Shown here: in pieces, positions 51,112-59,989 of the stretch
Position numbering within the stretch: position 1 is the stretch's first letter
Layout: every line of letters begins with the position of its first letter
From: LZORAL124-50-18 sp051208045
GTDB lineage: Bacteria; Pseudomonadota; Gammaproteobacteria; Pseudomonadales; Oleiphilaceae
Reading direction: 5' to 3'
Length of the DNA stretch: 64,000 bases
Assembly: GCA_051208045.1 (NCBI GenBank)
Contig: JBPJFY010000003.1
Coordinates: 1-64,000 of the forward strand
Notes under the pieces: generated by a model
Seen by the model: the letters and a program-made list of their open reading frames with translations, nothing else
What the model was told of the DNA's origin: nothing
Database searches by the model: none
Made by a program: the position numbers and the translations under genes

Positions 51112-51768
51112 ATGACTACTCAAGCACCACTCAAGTCGCTGCCGATTGCGATGGCCATATCCGTTGCGCTGGTGAGCCAGGCGCAGGCTGGCGTTAAATC
51201 ACTCTCCAGTGATGAAATGACCGAAACCTACATCAAAGATTCTACGATTATCGTGACCCCTGCAAAGCGACAGGCAAACGATGACGAACGCCAGAAAAAG
51301 CTGGCCACATTGACCATTTCGCCCGGTGAAGCAGAAAAGTCCGAGGCGGAAGAGCAAGTGGAGTTCGAACAAATTCGCTCTGACGCGAGCAATCAGGTCA
51401 GCAACGCCATTACTTTTGCCGACATCGAAGCGGAACAGCAAAACCTGATTCGTCAGCAACAAATTTCTCTGGCACCCGCTGCCGATGCCTCCCTGTATCT
51501 GCCTGAACGCCCCTTACCGGATATTCCCGGATTCAAGGAGTTTATTGAGTCAGGCGTGCTGGAAGCGGATTACAACTTTACGCCGCTACTGGGTGGTACG
51601 GGATTGGAACTGGAGCGCTCCGGCAATCAGCTAATCATGGGTTTTGGTAATCTGAAAGGCGTGGATACCATCCAGATGCCCCAGGCGATCAACGAAGGCC
51701 CTGTGCAACTTGCACCACGCCCGGGCGGTGGTTTTGATTTGATTATTGATATTCCGCAGAACCAATAG
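51112..51768 (+). CDS. Exported protein related in its N-terminus to the DUF6160-like proteins
   Basis: From ATG 51112 the 218-residue product has a signal peptide (ending SQAQA) and the mature start GVKSLSSDEMTETYIKDST. Short acidic motifs just after the signal (LSSDEM) recall the equivalent positions in the neighbouring TGQAG proteins, but the TGQAG box is absent. The middle is polar, probably helical (EAEEQVEFEQIRSDASNQV), and the C-terminus ends in a beta-like GGGFDLIIDIPQNQ. Function unknown. It is divergent from the DUF58 gene and ends in a terminator shared with the opposite strand. Confidence 0.62.
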   Translation: MTTQAPLKSLPIAMAISVALVSQAQAGVKSLSSDEMTETYIKDSTIIVTPAKRQANDDERQKKLATLTISPGEAEKSEAEEQVEFEQIRSDASNQVSNAITFADIEAEQQNLIRQQQISLAPAADASLYLPERPLPDIPGFKEFIESGVLEADYNFTPLLGGTGLELERSGNQLIMGFGNLKGVDTIQMPQAINEGPVQLAPRPGGGFDLIIDIPQNQ

Positions 51769-51783
51769 CAGGTTCTGTAACTG

Positions 51784-51810
51784 AAAAAAGCCGCGATTGC
51801 GGCTTTTTTT
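51784..51810. terminator. Bidirectional Rho-independent terminator
   Basis: AAAAAAGCCGC-GATT-GCGGCTTTTTTT. A GC stem with A runs on one side and T runs on the other serves both converging genes. Confidence 0.9.
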
Positions 51811-51824
51811 GTGGGCGGTAGCGC

Positions 51825-52691
51825 TTAGTGCCCGTAGATGACGGTATCTGCGACGATATTTACGTTGTTGAAATACAAACCACCAATGGTGGGCTTGTCA
51901 CCTAGGTAAATTGTCGGCAAGCCGATATCCGCTTGGAATTTAGTCAAATTAAAGCCGAGTGCAGTATTACCTTGCGCGTTTGTGGCGGTATATAGCTCAA
52001 CGTCAACTTCTGCGCCCAAATCTGGAATTCCCGCACCACTCGATCCCCACAGTGAAATGGTCTCATAGTAAGACACACCGGCAATTTGAGCACCTTCTAT
52101 TCGAATGGCTAAGAAGTCCATATCAGCATTCAGATCGTCAATGCCAAACGTGGTTTCAATAAAAGTATGGGCAGTTTGGTTGTCAATGCGCAAACGCGCA
52201 TCAATTCCGATCCCCGTGAAATCCAGCGAATTAAACAACTTAGTTCCTGCATCAGCGCCTGTGGAATCCATCAGCACCCATTCGCCAGTACTAAAACCAA
52301 AGTCAACAACGCTAAAAGTACCAGCAGGTTTCATGATGGCGACAAAATCGCCATCTGCCAAAACATCTATGTCAATTTTGAGGTTGTCTAACTTATCGGA
52401 TCTTGCAGAATTGGGAATCCATTGATTTCCAAAAAAGTGCGTTTTATCGGCACCAGCCAATCGGATATCCCTGACAGCAACTGAGCCGCCAACATTAACA
52501 GCATCCGCGTCGTGCCACCGAATTTCCCCAATGGTTAATTCAGCATTATCAATTTCAATGCTGATACCTGCTTGGCCGGTGATGTTTGAAAGTTGTGTAT
52601 CTTCTAATTGTTGTATTTCCGCGGAAGCCGTCCCGCTTATTAAGACTGCACTCATCCCTGCAGCAGCCAACCTCCCTAACAGTTGGCTCAT
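51825..52691 (-). CDS. Secreted DUF6160/FilA-like protein with TGQAG motif
   Basis: The signal peptide ends GTASA. The mature N-terminus, EIQQLEDTQLSNITGQAGIS, carries the TGQAG box. Repeated beta patterns follow (VDFGFSTGEWVLMDSTG, LDFTGIGIDARLRI). The protein ends IGGLYFNNVNIVADTVIYGH, matching the last 20 residues of the gene at 55721 at most positions. Such proteins occur in Acinetobacter-like fil clusters and look like surface or outer-membrane filament components. 288 residues. Good AGGAAAGAG site upstream of ATG. The function is inferred only from family. Confidence 0.75.
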   Translation of the reverse strand: MSQLLGRLAAAGMSAVLISGTASAEIQQLEDTQLSNITGQAGISIEIDNAELTIGEIRWHDADAVNVGGSVAVRDIRLAGADKTHFFGNQWIPNSARSDKLDNLKIDIDVLADGDFVAIMKPAGTFSVVDFGFSTGEWVLMDSTGADAGTKLFNSLDFTGIGIDARLRIDNQTAHTFIETTFGIDDLNADMDFLAIRIEGAQIAGVSYYETISLWGSSGAGIPDLGAEVDVELYTATNAQGNTALGFNLTKFQADIGLPTIYLGDKPTIGGLYFNNVNIVADTVIYGH

Positions 52692-52823
52692 TGTTCTCTT
52701 TCCTCGTTATTGTTGATTTGTGTGTATCACGGTCATTTTTTTAGTTATGAATAAATCGTAACAAAATATAAAATTTTGTAATTTGAACGTGTTCTCAGTT
52801 TGAATGTGACGTCAGAGAAGTCA

Positions 52824-52848
52824 TAAAAAAACCGGCATAAAGCCGGTT
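52824..52848 (-). terminator. Rho-independent terminator of the 880-residue lipoprotein gene
   Basis: On the minus strand AAACCGGC and GCCGGTTT form an 8-base-pair stem followed by a T run. It lies 23 bases after the lipoprotein stop. Confidence 0.88.
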
Positions 52849-52871
52849 TAGTCGGTACAGAAAACGGTCAG

Positions 52872-55514
52872 TTAACGCGCCAGATCCTGCCCGTCCAGCC
52901 CTTTGATGGCTAATCGATACCCTTCGTTCGACTTGAGCAGGTAGAACAATTTGGCGTTGTCCTCTACAAAGATATCAACAATCTCATCATCACCGGGGGT
53001 ACCCATTTGCTCTGACCAGATGATCTCACTGGTATCCGCAATGGAGTTAATATCCTGCCTGAACAGTATCGCATCTTTACCGCCAGCGTTTTGATCATTC
53101 TCTCTAAATTCACCGGTGGTAGAACCGCCGTAATAGCTGTTCTGATTCGCTTGAGAATGCGTCAACAACAGATTTTCGCCAGTAAAGCCTATGGCTTTGG
53201 TTTGTTCCACATCAAAGCTGGAGGTCAACACATTAAACTGCGCTTTTCGATTATTGAACGTATTTCTGGGCTCTGCATCCAGATCCGGCTCTTCCTCGTC
53301 CAATAAAATTTCTTCGGAAGATGTACCGGTGACAATCAAACCTCGTGCGACATTGATCAACGTCATCGTGTCATCCTGGGAGGAACCAATCTGCCTTAAA
53401 AACCGGAAACCTCCGCTCGTGGATGGAATCTTGGATATAAATCCGTCCACGCCGCCGAAAGACTGATACCCCGCCAAGCCTTCCGTTTCACCCAGGAAGA
53501 GTATATCCAGGCTCAATCTTTCCAGATATTTCCCAACATCATTGCCTTCTGTGCCAAATAGAGAATGCCACGCAATTTTGGGGGTTTCCTCTGACTGAAG
53601 AATCTTGGTAACAAACGCATCATACCCGCCCTTGTTCTCCAAAAACACGTCGTTATTACCTTCATCCACATATTGCCAGCTACCCAGTGATTTACCGGTA
53701 ATATAAATATCATTGGAACGGGCAAGCATATGTGCAGCGACATCCTCCGCAGAAGAGCCGAACCCTTGGTTCCACTTTCTTTGATAGTTCACTTCATTTG
53801 AGAACTTTGAATACTTTACGACTTCAATATCAGAGTTATCCTGCGCCTGCCCCGTAGCAACAAGATTAAATCCTGCCACCAGGTCATCGAAATAATCATT
53901 ATCCGGGTCGTTATCATCGTCCTGACTGTTTAAGCGTCGCTGTGCTGACACACCGAAGGCTTCAACAGACTGGCCCGTCACTAAAACAATATCTTCGCGC
54001 TTATTGCCAAATCGATCATAGATTCGGAGAAATCCTTGCTGCTCTCCCCCGGAAGTTCTATCACCCGCCAGCATAACGTTTCCATCATCATCGATGGCGA
54101 TCTGCGCAAACCTTTCGCCTCCTTCATTCGCCTCAACACCATTTTTCCATTCATTGATGCGAACGACGATATCCTTTTCTTCAGACACCGCGCCAATTGA
54201 CCCATAGACATTGTCGATAAACAGCCGGAAAGTTTCATCCGAACCCGACTCATTGTCACCATCGTCAGGTAACGTCACCGTAAAGGTACCTTCGGTTTGC
54301 TCGCCGGTAAACTCTACAAACCCGACAATGGGGTCACCTTCATTAGGCGACATGGCCAAATCCCCAGCCTCGGAGTCTGAACCCAGATTTACAAATTCAT
54401 CCTGACTGGTTTTGGCCAGTTTTACCTGAATATAGGTGCGGAAGGTCAAATCTTTGAAAAGGGGTGTACCATCGGTATCAAAGCGATCAAATACCTGCCC
54501 CGGCGCTTTACTCAAGCGAACAGTATACGTACGAGAAGTACCTTCATTCTGCACGACCACCGGCTCTTCAGAAAAGGTCACAACGGGCTCATTGTCACGA
54601 ATGGTGATGATGCCAGAGCTTCCAATATCAACTAATCCCTCCGGAACGCTGGTGAGTTTCACCGTTACCTCTTCGTCCGCTTCTGCCTTACTGTCCTCTG
54701 ATACATACACACGCACATAACAGGTGGTCACACCCGCCGGAATAAACACTTCTCCCGGGGTAAAAGGATCATCAACATCTGGTTTTAACGCATCAAAGAA
54801 AGGCTTATTCTGTTCAGAATCACCATCGTAGTCCACAAAATAATCCGAGTTCGGTTTTCCTGAACTCGGATTACTCGCCTGGTCTTCGGGTAAACCATCT
54901 CGGAATTTCGTGGTGAGTTCGTAGTGCAGCTTGGTATCCAGCACGGAAGGATTATTCAGGTTTACCGGAACCAGCACAGGAAATACTTTTATGTACTCAC
55001 CATCAATGTTCAGTTCTTTCTCTTCCATTTTCGGCAGTGCACAGGTCGTCGGCAGTTCACCATCCGGCACCTCTGGTTGGGTGATATTTCCAACCGTTCC
55101 TTCCGTAATTGTAGTGGAACCAACATTGGCCACGTTGGGTTTCACTTCAATGGTAAATTTCAAGGAACCGAATCTCGCACCATCATTCACCGAAATCTGC
55201 ATGTCCTGGTTCTTGCCGATGTCTAAATCGGCCCGCGCGCTGCCAGTCACACCCGGCACACCACGCAGTATCACACCCGGACGTATCAAACTGTTGGGTC
55301 TTTCAAGCGATAGCCAATCCGGATTTTTGGTCAATGAATAATCAAGCAGTTTATCCCCACCATCAGCCCCCATCACATAATAATATTCCACACCCAAAAA
55401 GGCATTGCCAGGGGGAAATCCAACAAACCTGACTTCAGGCACACTCCCTTCGTTGGAGCAGGAGGACACCAAAATACTGAAAGAGATAACAACCAAGATT
55501 TGAGAAAGTCGCAT
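52872..55514 (-). CDS. Large lipoprotein with Calx-beta-like and propeller-like regions (FilF-like)
   Basis: The lipobox ILVSSC ends the signal peptide. Residues about 30-130 look like a cadherin/Ig-like putative domain (DWLSLERPNS, VILRGVPGVTGS). About 180-455 contain two Calx-beta-like units (YVRVYVSEDSKAEADEEVTVKL, GIITIRDNEPVVTF, FRLFIDNVYGSIG). From 470 on, stretches such as FAQIAIDDDGNVMLAGDRTS and NDIYITGKSLGSW and LLTHSQANQNSYYGGSTTGE resemble SBBP propeller blades. Acidic Asp-rich segments may bind calcium. Placement between two TGQAG proteins recalls the fil clusters of Acinetobacter. 880 residues; surface adhesin or filament tip are possible. Confidence 0.72.
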   Translation of the reverse strand: MRLSQILVVISFSILVSSCSNEGSVPEVRFVGFPPGNAFLGVEYYYVMGADGGDKLLDYSLTKNPDWLSLERPNSLIRPGVILRGVPGVTGSARADLDIGKNQDMQISVNDGARFGSLKFTIEVKPNVANVGSTTITEGTVGNITQPEVPDGELPTTCALPKMEEKELNIDGEYIKVFPVLVPVNLNNPSVLDTKLHYELTTKFRDGLPEDQASNPSSGKPNSDYFVDYDGDSEQNKPFFDALKPDVDDPFTPGEVFIPAGVTTCYVRVYVSEDSKAEADEEVTVKLTSVPEGLVDIGSSGIITIRDNEPVVTFSEEPVVVQNEGTSRTYTVRLSKAPGQVFDRFDTDGTPLFKDLTFRTYIQVKLAKTSQDEFVNLGSDSEAGDLAMSPNEGDPIVGFVEFTGEQTEGTFTVTLPDDGDNESGSDETFRLFIDNVYGSIGAVSEEKDIVVRINEWKNGVEANEGGERFAQIAIDDDGNVMLAGDRTSGGEQQGFLRIYDRFGNKREDIVLVTGQSVEAFGVSAQRRLNSQDDDNDPDNDYFDDLVAGFNLVATGQAQDNSDIEVVKYSKFSNEVNYQRKWNQGFGSSAEDVAAHMLARSNDIYITGKSLGSWQYVDEGNNDVFLENKGGYDAFVTKILQSEETPKIAWHSLFGTEGNDVGKYLERLSLDILFLGETEGLAGYQSFGGVDGFISKIPSTSGGFRFLRQIGSSQDDTMTLINVARGLIVTGTSSEEILLDEEEPDLDAEPRNTFNNRKAQFNVLTSSFDVEQTKAIGFTGENLLLTHSQANQNSYYGGSTTGEFRENDQNAGGKDAILFRQDINSIADTSEIIWSEQMGTPGDDEIVDIFVEDNAKLFYLLKSNEGYRLAIKGLDGQDLAR

Positions 55515-55647
55515 GTTTATCCGCTTGAGTTATTCAAATTACAATTTATGAATTATAGTCAATCACACAGAGGATGATAGACCAGATTGAGCCATTTAAA
55601 CTTCCTAACGAATCACAGATTTATTCTTTAGTTACAATCATCTAGGC

Positions 55648-55675
55648 AAAAAAAAACCCCGTAAAACGGGGTTTT
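55648..55675 (-). terminator. Rho-independent terminator of the 366-residue TGQAG gene
   Basis: AAAACCCCGT-TTT-ACGGGGTTTTTTTTT on the minus strand: a strong hairpin with a long T run, about 45 bases after the stop codon. Confidence 0.93.
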
Positions 55676-55720
55676 CAACATGAGCACCTGAGCCGAAGCC
55701 CAGGTGATGTTTAAGCGATC

Positions 55721-56821
55721 TTAGTGACCGTAAACAACCATGTTAGCAGATACTTTCATGTCAGTGATGTACAGGCTACCGATAGTAGCGCCGCTGTCAC
55801 CCAACTGGATGTCAGTCATGTCCATGTCACCTTCGAAACGGTTAACATCGAAACGCAGACCGTCAACAACGCCGTCACCATCAACGTCAGCTTTGCCGAT
55901 AGAAACGTTAGCAAATGCACCAGTCAGAACGGTAGCAGTACCATCGTCGTAAGCAACACCAGTTGCAACCAAAGAGTTCAGACCACGGCTGTTATGCAGA
56001 GCGAAGCCCATTTTGGTAGCTACGAATGGGAATTCCATTTGTCCTTTCAGAGCGAAGTGAGCGTTGATGTTCATGCCGCCGTCTTGACCATCGATGATGA
56101 TGTCAACAGGACCGATACCACCACCCAGAGCAGTTGCAGCCATCAGTACAGTACGTCCGTCAGTAGTAGTACGGCCGTCAGCAGATGCCAACGCGATGCT
56201 GCTTCCAGCTGCCATTGAAGAGTCACCCAAAGAAACCTGACCGATGATCATACCGAAGTCAACGATAGTGGTTTGAGTTTGAGCGTCCAGACCGATAACC
56301 ATGTCACCGTCAGTGATAGCGTTAACTTGAACAACACCGCCAGCACCGTCAGATACGTTAGTAGTGTCGTAGAAAGCGATTGCTTCTGCATTGCTTCCAG
56401 ATACACCGCTGTAAGCGTCTTGGAAAGCGATAACTGGGCCAGCGCCAACTTTACCGATACCGTAACGTGAAGAGAAGTCTTCACCAGCACCAGCTACGTC
56501 GATGTTGATGCGCAGGTTGTCAAGACCGATGTTGTTGTGAGTTGTACCAGGAGCAGCACCACCAGCTACTTCAACCAGGCCAGCACCACCCATTTTGAAA
56601 CCAGTGATGAAGATAGAACCACCTTGAGTAGGATCAGCAACTTCTGCGTCCTTGTAGTTGATTTCGCCGATTTCGATCAACGCGTTGTTTACGTCAATGG
56701 TCAGACCAGCTTGACCAGTAGCTGCACTCATGGAAGCGTCGTCCATTGCAACCAGTTCAGCTTGAGCGGTAGAAGCAGCTGCGATAGCAGCAACCAAAGC
56801 AATTTTATTCAGGCCTTTCAT
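55721..56821 (-). CDS. Highly expressed secreted DUF6160/FilA-like protein with TGQAG motif
   Basis: The signal ends STAQA; the mature start ELVAMDDASMSAATGQAGLT carries the TGQAG box. A beta-rich, Gly/Asp-rich body ends in IGSLYITDMKVSANMVVYGH, like its 51825 paralogue. An Asp-rich segment (ADVDGDGVVDGLRFD) may bind calcium. Codon choice is strongly biased to GGT, GCT, AAC, ATC and GAC, so expression is high. A strong TTAGGAG site and a strong terminator bracket the gene. 366 residues; probably an abundant surface component. The family function is inferred. Confidence 0.8.
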   Translation of the reverse strand: MKGLNKIALVAAIAAASTAQAELVAMDDASMSAATGQAGLTIDVNNALIEIGEINYKDAEVADPTQGGSIFITGFKMGGAGLVEVAGGAAPGTTHNNIGLDNLRINIDVAGAGEDFSSRYGIGKVGAGPVIAFQDAYSGVSGSNAEAIAFYDTTNVSDGAGGVVQVNAITDGDMVIGLDAQTQTTIVDFGMIIGQVSLGDSSMAAGSSIALASADGRTTTDGRTVLMAATALGGGIGPVDIIIDGQDGGMNINAHFALKGQMEFPFVATKMGFALHNSRGLNSLVATGVAYDDGTATVLTGAFANVSIGKADVDGDGVVDGLRFDVNRFEGDMDMTDIQLGDSGATIGSLYITDMKVSANMVVYGH

Positions 56822-57026
56822 TTTATTCTCCTAACAAGAATTTTATGTTTTGTTTTTTAGTTTCACCGAGATTTGTTTTTGTTCCCCGGTTGATTGTTAT
56901 TCTATGTAACGGCGGAAATTATTCTGAGATAAAGGTCACAGTTTTTGGCAGGGAGGTTACATCGGGAAACATTTGATAACAGTATCACAGCCCGGAGTGC
57001 AACCTCGTTCACAGTTCTTGGGCGAA

Positions 57027-57578
57027 TTACTTCCCCTGCTTGTTGTTTTTCAGTTTTTCGACCAGTTCTTTATGGAATATTTTTGCTTCGAACTCTTTGT
57101 CACCGGAACGACCCAGGTACTTTTTCCCGTCTTTTTCATTCACTTCAATGGCTCTTACCATGGCATAACCATTGACGTACTCCATTTCAATGTTGATCTG
57201 CTCTTTGTCTTTGCCATTTTTATCTTTATAGGCATAGCGATAGATAGTAGACACGCCAAGCAAACGCCCACTGTCCGCATTCGATAGCTCAGCCTGGCGT
57301 ACCAGAAGCATCGCAGCATCTGCGGTGTACTTATTATTGCGATCCGTAAAGATAAAGTTCACCTTGCCATTCATATCCATACCCGCCCCAAAAGGCAGAA
57401 ACTCAGGATCTTGAGGTAAAATTATGGCCAGGCGATCAGCAACTTTCTGAAACATGTACTCTATGTTCTGCTTTGCTTCCTTTTTACCTTCTGGCGTAAT
57501 GGCGTGCGTTGCTGTTGCAAAGCTGAACGCAAGCAGAAATGATGTAATGACTGAGATTAATGTGCGATTTATCTTCAT
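57027..57578 (-). CDS. Exported protein of unknown function
   Basis: ATG 57578 with GAGGA 8 bases upstream gives a 183-residue product with a clear signal peptide ending TATHA and mature start ITPEGKKEAKQNIEYMFQ. The rest is mixed, with repeated Lys/Asp-rich turns (FTDRNNKYTADA, YKDKNGKDKEQ) and a final charged helix KELVEKLKNNKQGK. No family recognised. The Lys-rich periplasmic protein sits upstream of the TGQAG gene in the same direction, with a gap of about 200 bases. Confidence 0.6.
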   Translation of the reverse strand: MKINRTLISVITSFLLAFSFATATHAITPEGKKEAKQNIEYMFQKVADRLAIILPQDPEFLPFGAGMDMNGKVNFIFTDRNNKYTADAAMLLVRQAELSNADSGRLLGVSTIYRYAYKDKNGKDKEQINIEMEYVNGYAMVRAIEVNEKDGKKYLGRSGDKEFEAKIFHKELVEKLKNNKQGK

Positions 57579-57759
57579 ATTATTAGTCCTCACTATATAA
57601 TTGTATGTCTGATCTCAATACCTTCATTCCCTGAAGCAGGAAGGGGGAAGATTCTACTATTCATCCAGAGTCTAAAAAACCTTTTTCCTTAAACATGAGA
57701 AAATCTTCACAGCACCGTTAGATTCCGGTCAGCCACCTTGATATCACTCACCAACGATT

Positions 57760-59022
57760 ATGCCTGACGTACACCACCAAGACTTTGATAGCATTTTTGA
57801 GCATCAAACCTTAATCTCTGCTGAACAATTTGACGCCCTGCTTATATATAGTACATACATGCCCGGTTTTTTCTGTGCGGGTAATCCGACAGACATGAAG
57901 CAGTCGCACTGGTTTTGCGCCCAGCCGAAACGATGGCTCAGCAGGGAAGAAACGCAGAACCTCCCTGCTCCGCCTGCCCAGTCATTAATCGCGGGGCTCT
58001 GCGAATATCCAAATCGCTCAGAAGTAGGTATTGGCAAACTCCATGCAGGCCTGTATGACTGGGTAGCCTCCTATCTGGCCCCGGGGCAGTATACGCTCTA
58101 TTATTCGATGACACTTGAGAGCACTCACATTGAATCATTACTTCTGGCCGCACAAAAAGCCAAGCGAGCCTCCTTCCAGTTAGAAGACAGGTTTGTCCAG
58201 GATGTGACCGAAAAGGACTATCACGCCAGCATAAATACAATACTCGACCATATTCACCAGGGCGACTGCTACCAGATCAACTACACGCAGCGTTTCCACG
58301 CACCTTATGTTGGTGACCCCTGGTATGCTTACCTGGCTCTCTGCAGTCAGCTTGATGCAGATTACTGCTTTTATATGCGTACTGAAAAAAAACAGATTCT
58401 GAGCCTGTCCCCGGAATTGTTTTTGACCATTGAGAATCAGCAAATCACTACGAAACCGATCAAAGGTACACGAGCCCGCAGCGTATTAAAGCATCGGGAT
58501 GAACAGTTAAAGGTGGACCTGGCAGAGAGTGAAAAAGACCGCGCGGAAAATCTGATGATCGTCGATCTGCTCAGAAATGATTTGGGGAAAGTCAGCAAAA
58601 CTGGATCAGTGTCCGTAAATAAACTATTTGATATTGAGAGCTTTCATTACGTGCATCATCTAGTATCCACCGTGACCGGCACGTTAAAAGACTCACTATC
58701 GCCTTTTCAGGCTTTTCTCTCTTGTTTTCCCGGCGGTTCTATCACAGGCGCTCCCAAGATCAAGGCGATGGAAATTATCGCTCATCTGGAAAACACGAAT
58801 CGTGGCCCCTACTGCGGCTCTTTCTTTTATTGGTTACCCAATGGGCGATTTACTTCAAACATCGCCATCCGTACCTTTTATACGCAGGATGGGAAAATTT
58901 ACGGGCATGCAGGAGGTGGCATAGTCAGTGATAGTGACCCAACAGATGAATACAATGAGTCATTAACCAAAATAGACATATTTATTCGACGCTTGGAAGA
59001 TCGTTTTCTGAGGAAGGGTTAG
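57760..59022 (+). CDS. pabB: Aminodeoxychorismate synthase component I
   Basis: PabB turns chorismate with ammonia into 4-amino-4-deoxychorismate for folate. The C-terminal chorismate-binding domain has PIKGTRAR with K235, which marks PabB rather than anthranilate synthase (PIAGT), followed by DLLRNDLGKVS, CFPGGSITGAPKIKAM and GHAGGGIV. 420 residues is short but complete. The glutamine amidotransferase PabA is not in this window. The order pabB-thrH-cysH-cysB matches pseudomonads. Confidence 0.93.
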   Translation: MPDVHHQDFDSIFEHQTLISAEQFDALLIYSTYMPGFFCAGNPTDMKQSHWFCAQPKRWLSREETQNLPAPPAQSLIAGLCEYPNRSEVGIGKLHAGLYDWVASYLAPGQYTLYYSMTLESTHIESLLLAAQKAKRASFQLEDRFVQDVTEKDYHASINTILDHIHQGDCYQINYTQRFHAPYVGDPWYAYLALCSQLDADYCFYMRTEKKQILSLSPELFLTIENQQITTKPIKGTRARSVLKHRDEQLKVDLAESEKDRAENLMIVDLLRNDLGKVSKTGSVSVNKLFDIESFHYVHHLVSTVTGTLKDSLSPFQAFLSCFPGGSITGAPKIKAMEIIAHLENTNRGPYCGSFFYWLPNGRFTSNIAIRTFYTQDGKIYGHAGGGIVSDSDPTDEYNESLTKIDIFIRRLEDRFLRKG

Positions 59023-59107
59023 GATATTAGGAATTTTGAGCAGCCACTAAAGACGAGGTACGAAACGATCACCGTACCACGTCTTTTCGGCCAGGATGAA
59101 AGGCCTG

Positions 59108-59719
59108 CTAAAAATGCTTCAAACTTGCTTTTTTGAACTCTTCCTTCAAGTCGTCATACGTATGCACAGCAGGAAACTGAGGGAATTCATCAATCACATT
59201 CTGCGGCGCATGGAAAAGAATACCTGCTTCCGCCTGAGTCAGCATCGTGGTGTCATTGTAAGAGTCCCCTGCCGCAATCACGCGGTAGTTCAGCAATTGG
59301 AATGCGCGTACTGACTGACGTTTGGGATCTCGCTGACGCAGCAGGTAATTCGTGATTTGGCCGGATTCCGCCACTTCAAGTTTATGGCAAAGTAAAGCGG
59401 GATACCCCAGTTTCGCCATCAATGGCATGGCAAACTCGTAGAAAGTGTCAGACAGAATCACCACCTGAAAGTGCTCACGCAACCAGTTAAGAAACTCTGC
59501 CGCACCTTCAAGGGGATCCAGCGTACTGATTACTTCCTGAATTTCAGGCAACCCATACCCATGTTGATCCAGCAACTTCAGACGCTGCTTCATGAGTACA
59601 TCGTAATCAGGAATATCTCGCGTTGTCGCTTTGAGGGCTTCAATACCGGTCTTTTCCGCAAATGCAATCCAAATTTCCGGAATCAACACCCCTTCCAGAT
59701 CCAAACATGCCAATTCCAC
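59108..59719 (-). CDS. thrH: Phosphoserine phosphatase/homoserine phosphotransferase ThrH
   Basis: ThrH is a bifunctional HAD enzyme that removes phosphate from phosphoserine and can transfer it to homoserine. The sequence has CLDLEGVLIPE (D-x-E acceptor), SDTFYEF, PKRQSV and AAGDSYNDTTML, closely as in P. aeruginosa. The start is GTG 59719, with a perfect AAAGGAG six bases upstream; a longer frame continues upstream but lacks such a site. 203 residues equals the family. It converges with pabB. Confidence 0.93.
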   Translation of the reverse strand: MELACLDLEGVLIPEIWIAFAEKTGIEALKATTRDIPDYDVLMKQRLKLLDQHGYGLPEIQEVISTLDPLEGAAEFLNWLREHFQVVILSDTFYEFAMPLMAKLGYPALLCHKLEVAESGQITNYLLRQRDPKRQSVRAFQLLNYRVIAAGDSYNDTTMLTQAEAGILFHAPQNVIDEFPQFPAVHTYDDLKEEFKKASLKHF

Positions 59720-59989
59720 GCGTTGCTCCTTTCTGTCTCTAATCAAGCTGTATCGAACAAAGCTATCACTCAATAAAGCCAGGCTTTACTCAAGCGATTG
59801 CTATTTGATGATGGTTTTTTGGAGTCGCCATGGTAATCCATATGCGAGGACTTGTCATGTCTCCTACAGACGTTTGAGTGACATGCCATATAATTGAAAC
59901 AGCGACTATATATAAGCACATAGTATTTTTCGTTCTATTTAAATTTTGCTAAAGTCTCGCCTTTGTTTGCAGAAAACCGGACGCACCCC

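Noticed and set aside
55724..56218. A long open frame on the plus strand opposite the 366-residue TGQAG gene
   Set aside because: It arises from the strong codon bias of the minus-strand gene; its translation is Ser/Thr/Val-rich without domain, ribosome site or start context.
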